Assembly (NCBI GenBank): GCA_913061435.1
Contig: CAJXUK010000019.1
Span: 1 to 52,163 of the forward strand
From: an uncultured Thalassolituus sp.
GTDB taxonomy: Bacteria; Pseudomonadota; Gammaproteobacteria; Pseudomonadales; Oceanobacteraceae
Reading direction: 5' to 3'
DNA length: 52,163 bases
Shown here: in pieces, positions 34,884-44,315 of the stretch
Layout: every line of letters starts with the position of its first letter
Numbering within the stretch: the stretch's first letter is position 1
Notes under the pieces: generated by a model
Told to the model about the DNA's origin: nothing
What the model saw: the letters and a program-made list of their open reading frames with translations, nothing else
Database searches by the model: none
Program-made: the position numbers and the translations under genes

Positions 34884-35933
34884 ATGACCTGGCTAAAATA
34901 TGCAATACATGTGACTTTGCTGGTGTTATTTTCAACGGCTGTGTGGGCTAACTCAAGCCAAGATGAAAAGCTGAAAAGCGACATTTCTGGGACCTGGTTT
35001 TTCTCTATTGATAACGATTTATTGGTTTCATCTGATGATGATTACACCAGTGGTGTGCAGGTGGGTTGGGTTTCGGGGTACTTAAACAGTTACGGCGAAG
35101 GCCCAATTCCTAATGGTTTAGCAGAAAAATTAGATGATTTTGCGTTTTTAACTGGGCAGAATCGACAAAAATTTATTAGCCATAGTTTATCGCATCGTAT
35201 TTTTACTCCGGGTGAAATAGAAGTCTCGGAATACATCGAAGGTGATATCCCTTACATTGGTCTATTGTTCGCAACCTTAACCGCAGGGGCTCAGGACCAA
35301 ACCACGATGGATGCCTTTTCATTTCATTATGGCGTAGCAGGCCCTGCTGCTTTGGGTGAACAAGCTCAAAATGGCATTCATAGTGTGATTGGTTCGCCTC
35401 AAGTAAAAGGTTGGAAACATCAGGTACAAAATGAAATACTGCTAAACCTGAATTATGAGCACCGCAGGCGATTAGCGTCATTTAATTTTAGCAGTGGCCT
35501 AAAAGCAGATGTATTAGGCCAAGTTGGCGGTACGCTTGGTAACTTAATTTCTATGGCAACAATAGGAGTGGGTGGTCGAATCGGTTGGGGTTTAGCGGAT
35601 GATTATGCAATTCCTCCGCAGTTCTTTGGAGAAGAATCGATTGGTTCAAGACCTTATTCTAAAACTCGTGAAAACAATGCTTTTTGGCTTTTTGCGTTAG
35701 TGAATAGTTCATACATAAATAATGCCATTTTTTGGGACGGTAATACCTTTCGCGATAGTGCCTCGGTAGATTATTCTCCTATGATTGGCCGCTTATATGT
35801 GGGGGCTGTGACACAATTAGATCATTGGAAAATAACATTTTCAGTAACCAAAACGACAGTTCCTTGGGATAACCCAGATAACAAAGTGATTCAAACATAC
35901 GGTCGCTTGAGTTTTGGTTATGCTTACAATTAA
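34884..35933 (+). CDS. LpxR-family lipid A deacylase-like outer-membrane protein (DUF2219)
   Basis: About 350 residues from ATG 34884 (GAGG 5 bases before). The signal peptide ends STAVWA. The catalytic region FSIDNDLLVSSDDDYTSG matches the LpxR Asn-Asp and Thr/Ser residues, and FSFHYGVAGP supplies the active-site His. The C-terminal end FGYAYN fits an outer-membrane barrel. Salmonella LpxR removes the 3'-acyloxyacyl chain from lipid A. Whether this enzyme does so here is inferred from the motif match. It precedes the KefB/C-like gene in the same direction by 28 bases. Confidence 0.85.
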   Translation: MTWLKYAIHVTLLVLFSTAVWANSSQDEKLKSDISGTWFFSIDNDLLVSSDDDYTSGVQVGWVSGYLNSYGEGPIPNGLAEKLDDFAFLTGQNRQKFISHSLSHRIFTPGEIEVSEYIEGDIPYIGLLFATLTAGAQDQTTMDAFSFHYGVAGPAALGEQAQNGIHSVIGSPQVKGWKHQVQNEILLNLNYEHRRRLASFNFSSGLKADVLGQVGGTLGNLISMATIGVGGRIGWGLADDYAIPPQFFGEESIGSRPYSKTRENNAFWLFALVNSSYINNAIFWDGNTFRDSASVDYSPMIGRLYVGAVTQLDHWKITFSVTKTTVPWDNPDNKVIQTYGRLSFGYAYN

Positions 35934-35961
35934 TTTAATTAACACTATTAAGGAAAGCTGA

Positions 35962-37803
35962 ATGACAAGTTTATTAGTGCAGGCTTTTATTTATCTCTGC
36001 GCTGCAGTCATCATGGTGCCATTGGCTAAACGCCTTGGTTTAGGATCGGTACTGGGGTATCTCATCGCTGGGGTCATTATTGGCCCAGTCACTGGGCTTG
36101 TCGGCCAAGAAGCAACCACCATTCAGCATTTTGCCGAATTCGGCGTGGTGATGATGTTGTTCTTGGTGGGGCTAGAACTTGAAGCCTCGGCGTTATGGAA
36201 AATGCGTCATCGCTTATTAGGTCTAGGCGGCTTGCAGTTGTTGTTAACCACAGTGGCGATCTCGGGCATTGCGCTATTGCTCGGCCAAAACTGGACAATT
36301 TCATTAACCATTGGTCTTATCTTTTCTTTGTCTTCTACCGCCATTGTGTTGCAAACCTTTAACGAAAAAGGTCTGACCAAAACCGACGGTGGCAGCAGTG
36401 CGTTTTCGGTTTTGTTATTTCAAGATATTGCCGTTATTCCCATGTTGGCGTTACTGCCTTTATTAGCCTTACCAGAGTTGCAAGCGGCGGCTGCGAACTT
36501 AGTGAATACCGCCGCGCAGCATGAAGAACTCAGTTTGGTTGCCGATTTACCTGCGTGGGCTGCGGCCATTGTGGTATTGGCAACGGTGATCGGGCTGGTG
36601 GCCAGTGGTCATTATTTTAGCGGCCCTTTATTTCGCTTTGTTGCAAAGGCTGAGCTGCCAGAAGTATTTACCGCGACTGCTTTAATGTTGGTGGTCGGGA
36701 TTGCTGCGTTAATGAACTTGGTCGGGCTTTCCCCTGCGTTAGGCACCTTTTTGGCCGGTGTGGTATTAGCCAGCAGTGAGTTTCGCCATCAGTTAGAAGC
36801 CGATATCGAACCCTTTAAAGGTTTGTTATTAGGTCTGTTTTTTATCACCGTGGGCGCGGCCATTAACGTTGAAATTCTGAATAATAACTTAGCGATTATT
36901 GTTGGCTTAACCTTGGGGCTTATGCTGTTAAAAGCTTTGGTTTTATTTTTACTAGCCATTGTCTTTAAAATACGTGGTAGTGATCGCTGGTTGTTTTTCT
37001 TAAGTCTTGCTCAGGCCGGAGAGTTTGGTTTAGTACTATTAAGTTACGCCATCACTGAGCATATTTTGCCAGAAAGCCTCGCGCAAATGTTATCCATCGT
37101 GGTTGCTTTATCGATGTTCTTAACGCCCGTGCTGTTTATTATTTTTGACAAGGTTATTTTGCCGCGTTTCAAGCAGAAAGGTGACAATCGTGAAGCCGAT
37201 AAAATTGATGAAAAAGGCAGCGTGATCATTGCCGGTATAGGCCGTTTTGGTCAAATAGTTAATCGCTTATTGATTGCCAACAACATCCCAACCGTTGTAT
37301 TGGATTATAAAATTAGCCAAATCGATCGTATGCGTAAAGTGAACGTAAAAAGCTTTTATGGCGATGCGTCACGCCCAGATTTATTGCACACCGCCGGTAT
37401 TGAGGATGCACGCCTTGTGGTGGTAGCGATTGATGACGGTGCAAGAGCTGTGCAAATGGTTGAGCATATCAAGTTGACACACCCACATGTGCAAGTATTA
37501 GCAAGAGGCTATGATCGAGGTCACGTGTTTGAACTAAAAGAAGCAGGCGCAGATTATGTGATCAGCGAAATGTATAACTCGGCATTAACTCTAGGCGGCG
37601 AAGCTTTGGTCCGTATGGGGATTGATCCAGACAAAGCCGAGCAATTAAAAAATAAATACAGCGAAGTCGAAAAACAGCATTTTGATGCGTTATTCCATAG
37701 TTGGCGCGACGAAGGTGAAAGCTTTGGCTTTGACGAGCACTTCTTAAAACTCTTCATGAAAATTGAAGAAGAGTTGATCATTAGTATGAAAAAAGAATCA
37801 TGA
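35962..37803 (+). CDS. CPA2 monovalent cation/proton antiporter with RCK domain (KefB/KefC-like)
   Basis: 613 residues. About twelve membrane helices (1-385) with the CPA2 pattern LGSVLGYLIAGVIIGP and LFQDIAVIP. The cytoplasmic RCK/TrkA-N domain begins SVIIAGIGRFGQIVNRLL (Rossmann GxGxxG) and covers about 415-535. Such proteins release K+ in exchange for H+ and protect against electrophiles. The azoreductase gene 153 bases downstream recalls the KefF/KefG-type flavoprotein partners of Kef systems, but that partner family is different in sequence. AAGGAA lies 6 bases before the ATG. Confidence 0.9.
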   Translation: MTSLLVQAFIYLCAAVIMVPLAKRLGLGSVLGYLIAGVIIGPVTGLVGQEATTIQHFAEFGVVMMLFLVGLELEASALWKMRHRLLGLGGLQLLLTTVAISGIALLLGQNWTISLTIGLIFSLSSTAIVLQTFNEKGLTKTDGGSSAFSVLLFQDIAVIPMLALLPLLALPELQAAAANLVNTAAQHEELSLVADLPAWAAAIVVLATVIGLVASGHYFSGPLFRFVAKAELPEVFTATALMLVVGIAALMNLVGLSPALGTFLAGVVLASSEFRHQLEADIEPFKGLLLGLFFITVGAAINVEILNNNLAIIVGLTLGLMLLKALVLFLLAIVFKIRGSDRWLFFLSLAQAGEFGLVLLSYAITEHILPESLAQMLSIVVALSMFLTPVLFIIFDKVILPRFKQKGDNREADKIDEKGSVIIAGIGRFGQIVNRLLIANNIPTVVLDYKISQIDRMRKVNVKSFYGDASRPDLLHTAGIEDARLVVVAIDDGARAVQMVEHIKLTHPHVQVLARGYDRGHVFELKEAGADYVISEMYNSALTLGGEALVRMGIDPDKAEQLKNKYSEVEKQHFDALFHSWRDEGESFGFDEHFLKLFMKIEEELIISMKKES

Positions 37804-37813
37804 AAAAAGAATA
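37786..37813. repeat. 14-bp tandem duplication at the antiporter stop codon
   Basis: ATGAAAAAAGAAT followed by C or A occurs twice in tandem (37786-37799 and 37800-37813), across the stop codon of the antiporter. Probably a replication slippage product; the protein ends in KKES. Confidence 0.8.
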
Positions 37814-37956
37814 GAGAGGACAGATGCGAGGTTGGTTTCTATTTTTTCGAACAAATAAGACTATTTATTCTAATTTTTTGCTAACGAGTAATCTGTTTCA
37901 ATAGACCCAACTTACAAACAAACAGATTCCACAAACATATTTTAAAGGTGAGACAC

Positions 37957-38559
37957 ATGAGCAAATTACTTCAAATCAACAGCAGCCTTTTCACAGACCA
38001 AGGTCAGTCAACTCAGCTAGCTGATTTATTTGTCAAAGGTTATAGCGAAAAGCACCCAGGTACCGAAGTGAACACGTTGGATCTATCTTCTAACCCACTT
38101 CCACACCTAGACGGCGAACGTTTTACTGCCTTTATTACCCCAGCAGAAGAGCGCAGCGACAGCCAAAAAGCCATCGTTGCCGAATCAGATAAATTGATTG
38201 CAGAGCTACGTGAAGCCTCTGCGGTAGTATTTGCCTTGCCAATGTATAACTTCGGTATTCCATCGGTTCTTAAATCGTATATCGATCACATCGCCCGTGC
38301 TGGAGAAACGTTTAAATACACCGAAAATGGCCCAGTTGGCCTAGTAGACGACAAACCTGTGTACATTTTTGCAGCGCGTGGTGGGGCTTACCTAGGCACC
38401 GACAAAGATACTCAAACCGGCTACATGAAAACCTTCTTAGCGTTTATCGGCTTAACCAATGTGCAGTTTGTTTATGCAGAAGGTTTGAACATGGGTGAAG
38501 AGTCTAAAGCGGAATCTTTAAAGAACGCACGTGAGCAAGTAGCTCAGCTTCTTAAATAA
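37957..38559 (+). CDS. azoR: FMN-dependent NADH-azoreductase AzoR
   Basis: 200 residues from ATG 37957, with AAGGTGAG directly ahead; an in-frame GTG at 37948 is less likely. Flavodoxin-like fold starting KLLQINSSLF, with LPMYNFGIPSVLKSYIDHI and ARGGAY as FMN/substrate loops. It reduces quinones and azo compounds with two electrons, cytoplasmic. The convergent LysR gene is separated by a strong shared terminator. It probably responds to electrophile/quinone stress together with the antiporter upstream. Confidence 0.92.
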   Translation: MSKLLQINSSLFTDQGQSTQLADLFVKGYSEKHPGTEVNTLDLSSNPLPHLDGERFTAFITPAEERSDSQKAIVAESDKLIAELREASAVVFALPMYNFGIPSVLKSYIDHIARAGETFKYTENGPVGLVDDKPVYIFAARGGAYLGTDKDTQTGYMKTFLAFIGLTNVQFVYAEGLNMGEESKAESLKNAREQVAQLLK

Positions 38560-38578
38560 TTAGCCGATCAGTGCTTTG

Positions 38579-38613
38579 TAAAAAACCTCAGAGGGCAACC
38601 GCTGGGGTTTTTT
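38579..38613. terminator. Bidirectional terminator between azoR and LysR
   Basis: Stem AAAAACCTCAG (38581-38591) pairs with CTGGGGTTTTTT (38602-38613), with G-T pairs, loop about 10 bases. A/T tracts flank both sides, so it should end both convergent transcripts. Confidence 0.85.
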
Positions 38614-38635
38614 ATTGCCTGTTTTACAAACGCGA

Positions 38636-39544
38636 TTAAAAATTATCCCAGTAGGGCGGCTCACCGTAATAGTTGCTCATAAAATCGATAAAAGCGCGCA
38701 GTTTGGGTGCCAGCAATTTACGATGTGGATACACCGCATACAAACCCATTGGGTCGGGTTCAAACTCTTGTAAAATAATCTGTAAACGACCTTGTTTGAC
38801 CGCGTCACCGATAATAAACGTGGGCAGTAAAATAAACCCCTCACCGGCAATGGCTGCGGCCATTAAAATCTCACCGTTATTCACCGATAAACTCGACGTT
38901 TGGTTAGATCGTTTAGCTTTTAGCGCCTCTTTGAGTGGTGATTTTAACTGCGAATCATCCAAATAACTGTAACGTAAAAAGTGTTCAATAATCAGTTCAT
39001 TGGGGTGCTTTGGGGTACCATATTTGGCTAAATACGCGGGTGACGCACATAAAACCATGCGCACCGGCGCAATCTTTTTGGCAATTAACGATGAGCTTTT
39101 TAATTGCCCAATCCGCAGTGCCACATCGAAGCCTTCTTCAATAACATCCACTTTACGATCATTCAACTGCAGATCAATACTGACTTCGGGGTAAGCCTGC
39201 TTAAAATCCTTTATAAGAGAAGGCAAATGCAAGGTCGAAAACGAAACCGGAGCACTGATTTGTAAAAACCCCTGCACCGCATCTTGCAGCTGGCCAAAGT
39301 GCCCCTCCATGCTCGCCATACTTTCTAAGATATGCAGAGCTTGTTCAAAACACTGCTCACCCGCTTCTGTTAAATGCACGCTGCGAGTGGTGCGATTAAA
39401 CAACCTCACGCCCAAGTGCTCCTCGAACTGCGATACATACTTGCTAACCAGCTGATTCGACATATCTAGCTTATCAGCCGCTTTAGTAAAACTGCCCTCA
39501 TTCGCCACAGTAACAAAGGCTTTCATTGAATCTAAGCGGTCCAT
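38636..39544 (-). CDS. LysR-family transcriptional regulator
   Basis: 302 residues. Winged helix starts RLDSMKAFVTVANEGSFTKAA and the recognition helix is MSNQLVSKYVSQFEEHLG. The effector domain follows. The pattern matches the large branch of LysR regulators that control quinone reductases and DoxX-like genes. It is divergent from doxX (181 bases) and convergent with azoR, so either may be a target. The intergenic region has ATACT...AGTAT half sites but no clear operator. Confidence 0.9.
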   Translation of the reverse strand: MDRLDSMKAFVTVANEGSFTKAADKLDMSNQLVSKYVSQFEEHLGVRLFNRTTRSVHLTEAGEQCFEQALHILESMASMEGHFGQLQDAVQGFLQISAPVSFSTLHLPSLIKDFKQAYPEVSIDLQLNDRKVDVIEEGFDVALRIGQLKSSSLIAKKIAPVRMVLCASPAYLAKYGTPKHPNELIIEHFLRYSYLDDSQLKSPLKEALKAKRSNQTSSLSVNNGEILMAAAIAGEGFILLPTFIIGDAVKQGRLQIILQEFEPDPMGLYAVYPHRKLLAPKLRAFIDFMSNYYGEPPYWDNF

Positions 39545-39724
39545 CTTCAGTCTCGGTATCGGAATAATTAATGAAAAATTTGTTTGTTTTTATTATAAAC
39601 GTTATGTTGGTAATTGTTCAATAATACTGCTATTTATCCTATTAATCATTGTCAGTAGTATAACTATCAATCTGATGACGCACACAAGCGCACAGCTTAA
39701 TGACTAAACAATTGGAGAAAGACA

Positions 39725-40168
39725 ATGAACAAGCAAACTTTAAAAGCACTACTGACTTCTAACGCCGGTTTCGCAGCATTGGTTTTACGCGTTCCTGTTG
39801 GCATTATCTTGGCCGCACACGGTGCACAAAAATTATTTGGTTGGTTTGGTGGTTACGGTTTAGAAGGCACCGGACAATGGATGGCCAGCATTGGCTTAGA
39901 GCCAGGTTACTTAATGGCTTTATTAGCCGGTAGCGCAGAGTTCTTTGGTGGCCTAGCGCTTATCTTTGGATTATTAACTCGCCCAGCGGCGGCGGTAAGC
40001 GCCTTCACTATGGTGATCGCGATCTTCAGTGTTCACTTTGTAAATGGTTTATTTATGAGCAACAACGGTTATGAATTTGCTTTAGCACTATTCGCCGCAA
40101 CATTGGCATTAACCTTCCAAGGTGCAGGTCGTTTGTCTTTGGACAACGTAATAGCCAAAAAACTGTAA
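39725..40168 (+). CDS. DoxX family membrane protein
   Basis: 147 residues, four membrane helices. The DoxX pattern LRVPVGIILAAHGAQKLFGW is at residues about 23-42, followed by GLEGTGQWMASIGL and the ELFGGLALIFGLLTRP-like second helix pair (here EFFGGLALI). Inner membrane. DoxX proteins are linked with redox and quinone stress but lack a settled activity. GGAG lies 7 bases before the ATG. A perfect 15-bp terminator follows the gene. Confidence 0.9.
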   Translation: MNKQTLKALLTSNAGFAALVLRVPVGIILAAHGAQKLFGWFGGYGLEGTGQWMASIGLEPGYLMALLAGSAEFFGGLALIFGLLTRPAAAVSAFTMVIAIFSVHFVNGLFMSNNGYEFALALFAATLALTFQGAGRLSLDNVIAKKL

Positions 40169-40202
40169 GCACTTAATAGCTTCAGTCTTTATTAAAAGCA
40201 TC

Positions 40203-40236
40203 AAAAGCTGATTGGGCACACGCCCAATCAGCTTTT
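40203..40236. terminator. Perfect 15-bp intrinsic terminator after doxX
   Basis: AAAAGCTGATTGGGC and its exact complement flank a 4-base loop ACAC, ending in TTTTT. Strong terminator for doxX; the leading A tract allows function on the other strand too. Confidence 0.92.
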
Positions 40237-40251
40237 TGCGTTTAGATTTTT

Positions 40252-40422
40252 GTGCGCCTAAAGGCGAACCTACATTTATATTTATTACGTGATGATTGTT
40301 AATTAAATGTAGGTCAGGGTTCAGCCTGACAAGATTATTAATTCAATGTAGGTCAGGGTTCAGCCTGACAAAAAATCAAAAGACATTTGCACGACGGGTG
40401 TTCGCCTAAAGGCGAACCTGCA
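40252..40422. repeat. Cluster of four REP-like palindromes
   Basis: Inverted copies at 40252-40274 and 40400-40422 (GCGCCTAAAGGCGAACCTACA and close variant) flank two identical direct copies at 40308-40330 and 40347-40369 that start TGTAGGTC and hairpin through GTCAGG/CCTGAC. The heads match those at 12544 and 12593 although the stems differ (GTCAGG against GTCGG). No REP-associated transposase gene is in the window. Confidence 0.8.
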
Positions 40423-40465
40423 TTTGTTGGGTTGAATTGTTGGGTTGAATTTTAATAACGCGCAT

Positions 40466-40498
40466 AAAAAAGCCCGATGCAGTTAAACTGTATCGGGC
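40466..40498 (-). terminator. Orphan intrinsic terminator at the island edge
   Basis: GCCCGATGCAG (40472-40482) pairs with CTGTATCGGGC (40488-40498) with one mismatch. On the minus strand the stem is followed by TTTTTT (40466-40471). No intact minus-strand gene precedes it: a short frame ending FRRHRPMQ and TAG stops 5 bases before the stem but is closed upstream. It may be the end of a deleted gene or a small RNA. Confidence 0.6.
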
Positions 40499-40500
40499 CG

Positions 40501-41008
40501 TTCTATTGCATGGGACGGTGACGTCTGAACTGGCTATATAAGTATATGATTTATATAAATTAAATGGTTTTGATTAATTTCAGTGTTACTACCAGTGTTA
40601 CTTAAAGAGACTCTCACCTCGATAAAATGGCATCCACCCATACCTTAATCACACTATCCGTTTCCTAAAATCAATTAAGCGTTAAATCCCTATTGATTAT
40701 ACCTTCAGCAGTGCTAACTAGGCTCAAATCAGTTAATATTTGCTCAAATCTGCTAGAGACAAAGCAGATTGGGTCAATGAGCATGAAATAGCAAAATGCG
40801 TTGGTCTTCAAAAGCGTAAATTTGTAAGTACTTGAGCATATCCAGTGACACCGTTACAAGTGGATTTAGAAGAAGGGTGTGCTCTCTCATAAAATTGGCA
40901 GGTTATGGAAATTTAAACAAACTTGAGTTCATGTATTGGTTGTATAAGGTCAAGTGACTGAAAACCGTATTTTGTAGCTTGATAGCGTTTAAAAAATGGA
41001 CGTTTTAT
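40501..41008. other. Gene-free boundary of the restriction island
   Basis: No gene seen. Contents: a 10-bp direct repeat CAGTGTTACT (40581-40590, 40593-40602); a nested dyad (TGCTCA 40741-40746 with TGAGCA 40778-40783, and AATCTGC 40747-40753 with GCAGATT 40764-40770) that could be an operator for the operon; and AT-rich sequence. No tRNA or integrase was found, so the integration point is not defined. Confidence 0.4.
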
Positions 41009-44000
41009 ATGCAAATAATCGACAACATAAACACCTTATTTGGCGAAGAGTTAAAGTCATCGTTAGAACCTAGATCTAAGCTGAAAATTGCAGCGTCTTG
41101 CTTTTCTATTTATGCGTTTGTTGCCCTAAAAAAAGAGTTATCAAAAATAGACTCGCTTGAGTTTATCTTTACCTCGCCGACCTTTGTGCCAGAGAAAGCG
41201 ACAGATAAAATCAAAAAAGAGCATCGTGAATTTTATATTCCAAAACTCCAGCGTGAACGCAGTGTCTTTGGTTCAGAATTTGAAATACACCTCAAGAATG
41301 AACTCAATCAAAAGGCCATAGCTAAAGAGTGTGCTAGCTGGATCAAGAATAAGGTCACGTTTAAATCAAATACCTCTAACGCGCAGATGCAGCCATTTGC
41401 AGCAACGGAAAGTAAAGAAAACGCTACAGTCTTCGCGCCAATCAATGGCTTCACTGCGGTTGATCTGGGTTATCAAAAAGGCAGTGCAGTTTCAAATTTT
41501 GTGCATAAAATGGATCAAATGCCATTTACAGGTCAGTACTTACACTTGTTCGATCAAATTTGGAATGACCCTGCAAAGCTTGAAGATGTAACAGATCAGG
41601 TAGTCCAGCATATTGAATCGGTTTACCACGAGAACTCACCAGAACGAATCTACTTCATAATGCTATACAACATCTTTCAAGAGTTTTTGGAAGATATGAA
41701 CGAAGATGTGCTCGCCAACGACCGTACGGGTTATCAAGATACGGCTATATGGAAAACATTATTTAATTATCAAAAAGACGGCGCAACGGGAATTATCAAC
41801 AAACTAGAAATGCACAACGGCTGCATTCTGGCTGATTCTGTTGGCCTTGGTAAAACCTTCACCGCCTTAGCCGTAATGAAGTACTACGAGTTACGTAACA
41901 AATCCGTATTACTGCTTTGTCCTAAAAAACTGGCCGATAACTGGTTAACCTATAACCGTAACGTAGTCACCAACATATTAGCGGCTGATCGTTTTAACTA
42001 CGATGTACTGTGCCATACAGACTTGAGCAGAACATCCGGTGAATCCTTCGGCACACAGCTAAACCAGGTGAACTGGGGCAATTATGATCTAGTAGTGATC
42101 GATGAATCCCACAACTTTAGAAATGACCTAGCCGTTAACGACCGTGAAACCCGTTATCAAAAATTAATGAATAAAGTCATTAAGAGCGGCGTGAAGACCA
42201 AAGTATTAATGCTGTCAGCAACACCGGTTAACAATAAGTTTACCGACCTTAGAAACCAGCTAGCATTAGCTTACGAAGGTGATTCAGCGAAACTCACCAA
42301 AAACCTAAAAACCACAAACACCGTTGAGTCCATTTTCAAAAATGCCCAGCGGGCATTCAACGACTGGTCAAAGTTAGACCCAGAACATCGCACCCCCAAA
42401 GCAATCTTAGATACCTTAGATATCGATTTTTTTGAGTTACTAGACAGCGTTACCATTGCCCGCTCACGCAAACACATTCAAACCTTTTACGACACAACCG
42501 ACATTGGTCGCTTCCCTACGCGTAGGGCGCCACTGTCTTATCATTGCCCTTTAACAAGCCGTGATGATGTAGTCGGCCTAAACGAAATATTTGATCAGCT
42601 TAAACTGCTCAAGCTGTCAGTCTATGCGCCCATTAGCTACATATTGCCCAGTCGTCTTAAAAAATACGAAGAGCTGTACGATACCGAAGTCGAGGGTGGT
42701 AAAGGTAAGTTAAGACAAGTTGACCGTGAAAAGAGCCTAGTGGCATTGATGACCACAAACTTACTCAAGCGGCTAGAAAGCTCGGTGTATTCATTCCGTA
42801 AAACCTTGAAGTCATTATCAGACAATCACAACAATGTGCTGGCCTTAATCGATAAGTTCTATAACAAAGATGGCGTAACCGAGGTTAGTGATTTTGCAGA
42901 AGCTATGAGCATACTGGATGACGACTACGCTGATGAAGACGAATCATTCCAAGAAATGAGCATTGGCAAAAAAGTCAAAATCCAATTAATGGATATGGAC
43001 TTGCCTTCTTGGCAGCAAGACCTAAGAGTCGATTTAGAAATGATCGATGCCTTGCTGGATTCAGTTTCAAAAATTGAACCCGAAGACGATGCCAAGCTAC
43101 AACACCTTATCAGCCATGTCGATGCTAAAATAGAGAATCCCATAAATACCCTAGAAGGCAAAGGCAACAAGAAAGTGATTATTTTCACTGCCTTTGCCGA
43201 TACTGCTCAATACCTTTATGAGCAGCTAGCGCCAGAATTGTGGGCGAATCAACAAATACACACGGCAATGGTCACGGGTTCAAACGCACCGAAAAGTACC
43301 CTGAAAAATGCCAAGCGTGGTTACGACATACAAGAAATCCTGACGCTATTTTCACCGGTATCTAAATCTAAGGCGAGTATCTTGCCCCATGAACCCTCAG
43401 AAATAGACGTATTAATCGCTACCGACTGCATATCAGAAGGTCAAAACCTACAAGACTGCGATTATCTTATTAACTACGACATTCACTGGAACCCAGTAAG
43501 AATCATTCAACGCTTTGGCCGTGTAGATCGTATTGGCTCACCCAATGAATCTATTCAGCTAGTTAACTACTGGCCAGACATTTCATTAGATGAATACATT
43601 AACCTAAAAGACCGCGTAGAAAGCCGCATGACCATTGTGGACGTAACAGCCACTGGTGACGATAACGTACTAAGCGCCAAAGCCAATGATGTGAGCTATC
43701 GCAAAGAGCAGTTAAAGCGCTTGCAAGAAGAGGTCATTGAGCTAGAAGATTTAAAAACGGGGGTATCGATTACCGACTTAGGGCTTAACGACTTTCGCAT
43801 GGATTTAATGTCACTGGTCGAAAAATACGGCGAACCCACCACAGCACCCAACGGTATGCACGCTGTTGTTCCCGCTAAGCCTGAAATTGGCCTAGAGCCA
43901 GGCATTATCTTTGCGCTCAAAAACATCAATGAAAGTGTTAATATCGACCAGCAAAATCGTCTGCACCCATACTACCTTGTGTATATCGATACCGCTGGCA

Positions 44001-44296
44001 ATATCATTGCCGATCATACCGAAGTAAAGCGCCTGTTAGACTTAATACGCAGCTGCTGTAAAAACCAAACAAGCCCCATAGCAGAAGTCTGTTCGGTATT
44101 TAACAAACTCACCCAAGATGGGCGCAATATGCAGCAGTATTCCAGCCTGTTGAGTGATGCGATTCGCAGCATGATAGACGTGAAAGAAGAAAACGACCTA
44201 GACAGCCTCTTTAGCAGTGGTGAAACCAGTGCGCTGGTGAATAGCATTAAAGGCTTAGATGATTTTGAGCTGCTTGCCTTTTTAGTGATTGTGTAG
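41009..44296 (+). CDS. SNF2-family DEAD/DEAH helicase of a composite type III restriction operon
   Basis: About 1095 residues from ATG 41009; a TTG ten codons earlier lacks support. Residues 1-230 are an N-terminal region that resembles the degenerate PLD-like part seen in other defence helicases. The motor follows: Walker A ADSVGLGKT (about 275), DEAH-type VIDESHN (about 364), SATPVNN (about 405). Helicase C follows with IIFTAFADTAQYLYEQ (about 722) and DYLINYDIHWNPVRIIQRFG to GRVDRIGS (about 820-845). Probably translocates on DNA to sense or remodel foreign DNA. It is the first of five same-strand genes. Function in defence is inferred from context. Confidence 0.88.
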   Translation: MQIIDNINTLFGEELKSSLEPRSKLKIAASCFSIYAFVALKKELSKIDSLEFIFTSPTFVPEKATDKIKKEHREFYIPKLQRERSVFGSEFEIHLKNELNQKAIAKECASWIKNKVTFKSNTSNAQMQPFAATESKENATVFAPINGFTAVDLGYQKGSAVSNFVHKMDQMPFTGQYLHLFDQIWNDPAKLEDVTDQVVQHIESVYHENSPERIYFIMLYNIFQEFLEDMNEDVLANDRTGYQDTAIWKTLFNYQKDGATGIINKLEMHNGCILADSVGLGKTFTALAVMKYYELRNKSVLLLCPKKLADNWLTYNRNVVTNILAADRFNYDVLCHTDLSRTSGESFGTQLNQVNWGNYDLVVIDESHNFRNDLAVNDRETRYQKLMNKVIKSGVKTKVLMLSATPVNNKFTDLRNQLALAYEGDSAKLTKNLKTTNTVESIFKNAQRAFNDWSKLDPEHRTPKAILDTLDIDFFELLDSVTIARSRKHIQTFYDTTDIGRFPTRRAPLSYHCPLTSRDDVVGLNEIFDQLKLLKLSVYAPISYILPSRLKKYEELYDTEVEGGKGKLRQVDREKSLVALMTTNLLKRLESSVYSFRKTLKSLSDNHNNVLALIDKFYNKDGVTEVSDFAEAMSILDDDYADEDESFQEMSIGKKVKIQLMDMDLPSWQQDLRVDLEMIDALLDSVSKIEPEDDAKLQHLISHVDAKIENPINTLEGKGNKKVIIFTAFADTAQYLYEQLAPELWANQQIHTAMVTGSNAPKSTLKNAKRGYDIQEILTLFSPVSKSKASILPHEPSEIDVLIATDCISEGQNLQDCDYLINYDIHWNPVRIIQRFGRVDRIGSPNESIQLVNYWPDISLDEYINLKDRVESRMTIVDVTATGDDNVLSAKANDVSYRKEQLKRLQEEVIELEDLKTGVSITDLGLNDFRMDLMSLVEKYGEPTTAPNGMHAVVPAKPEIGLEPGIIFALKNINESVNIDQQNRLHPYYLVYIDTAGNIIADHTEVKRLLDLIRSCCKNQTSPIAEVCSVFNKLTQDGRNMQQYSSLLSDAIRSMIDVKEENDLDSLFSSGETSALVNSIKGLDDFELLAFLVIV

Positions 44297-44315
44297 CGGT
44301 ACAGGGCAGTTAACG

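Noticed and set aside
35962..38559. A KefC-KefF potassium efflux pair
   Set aside because: The flavoprotein 153 bases downstream is an AzoR-type azoreductase, not a KefF/KefG-type subunit; a link is possible but not shown.
40501..41008. tRNA or tmRNA attachment site at the island edge
   Set aside because: I found no cloverleaf, CCA end or tmRNA-like end, and no matching direct repeat near the right edge.
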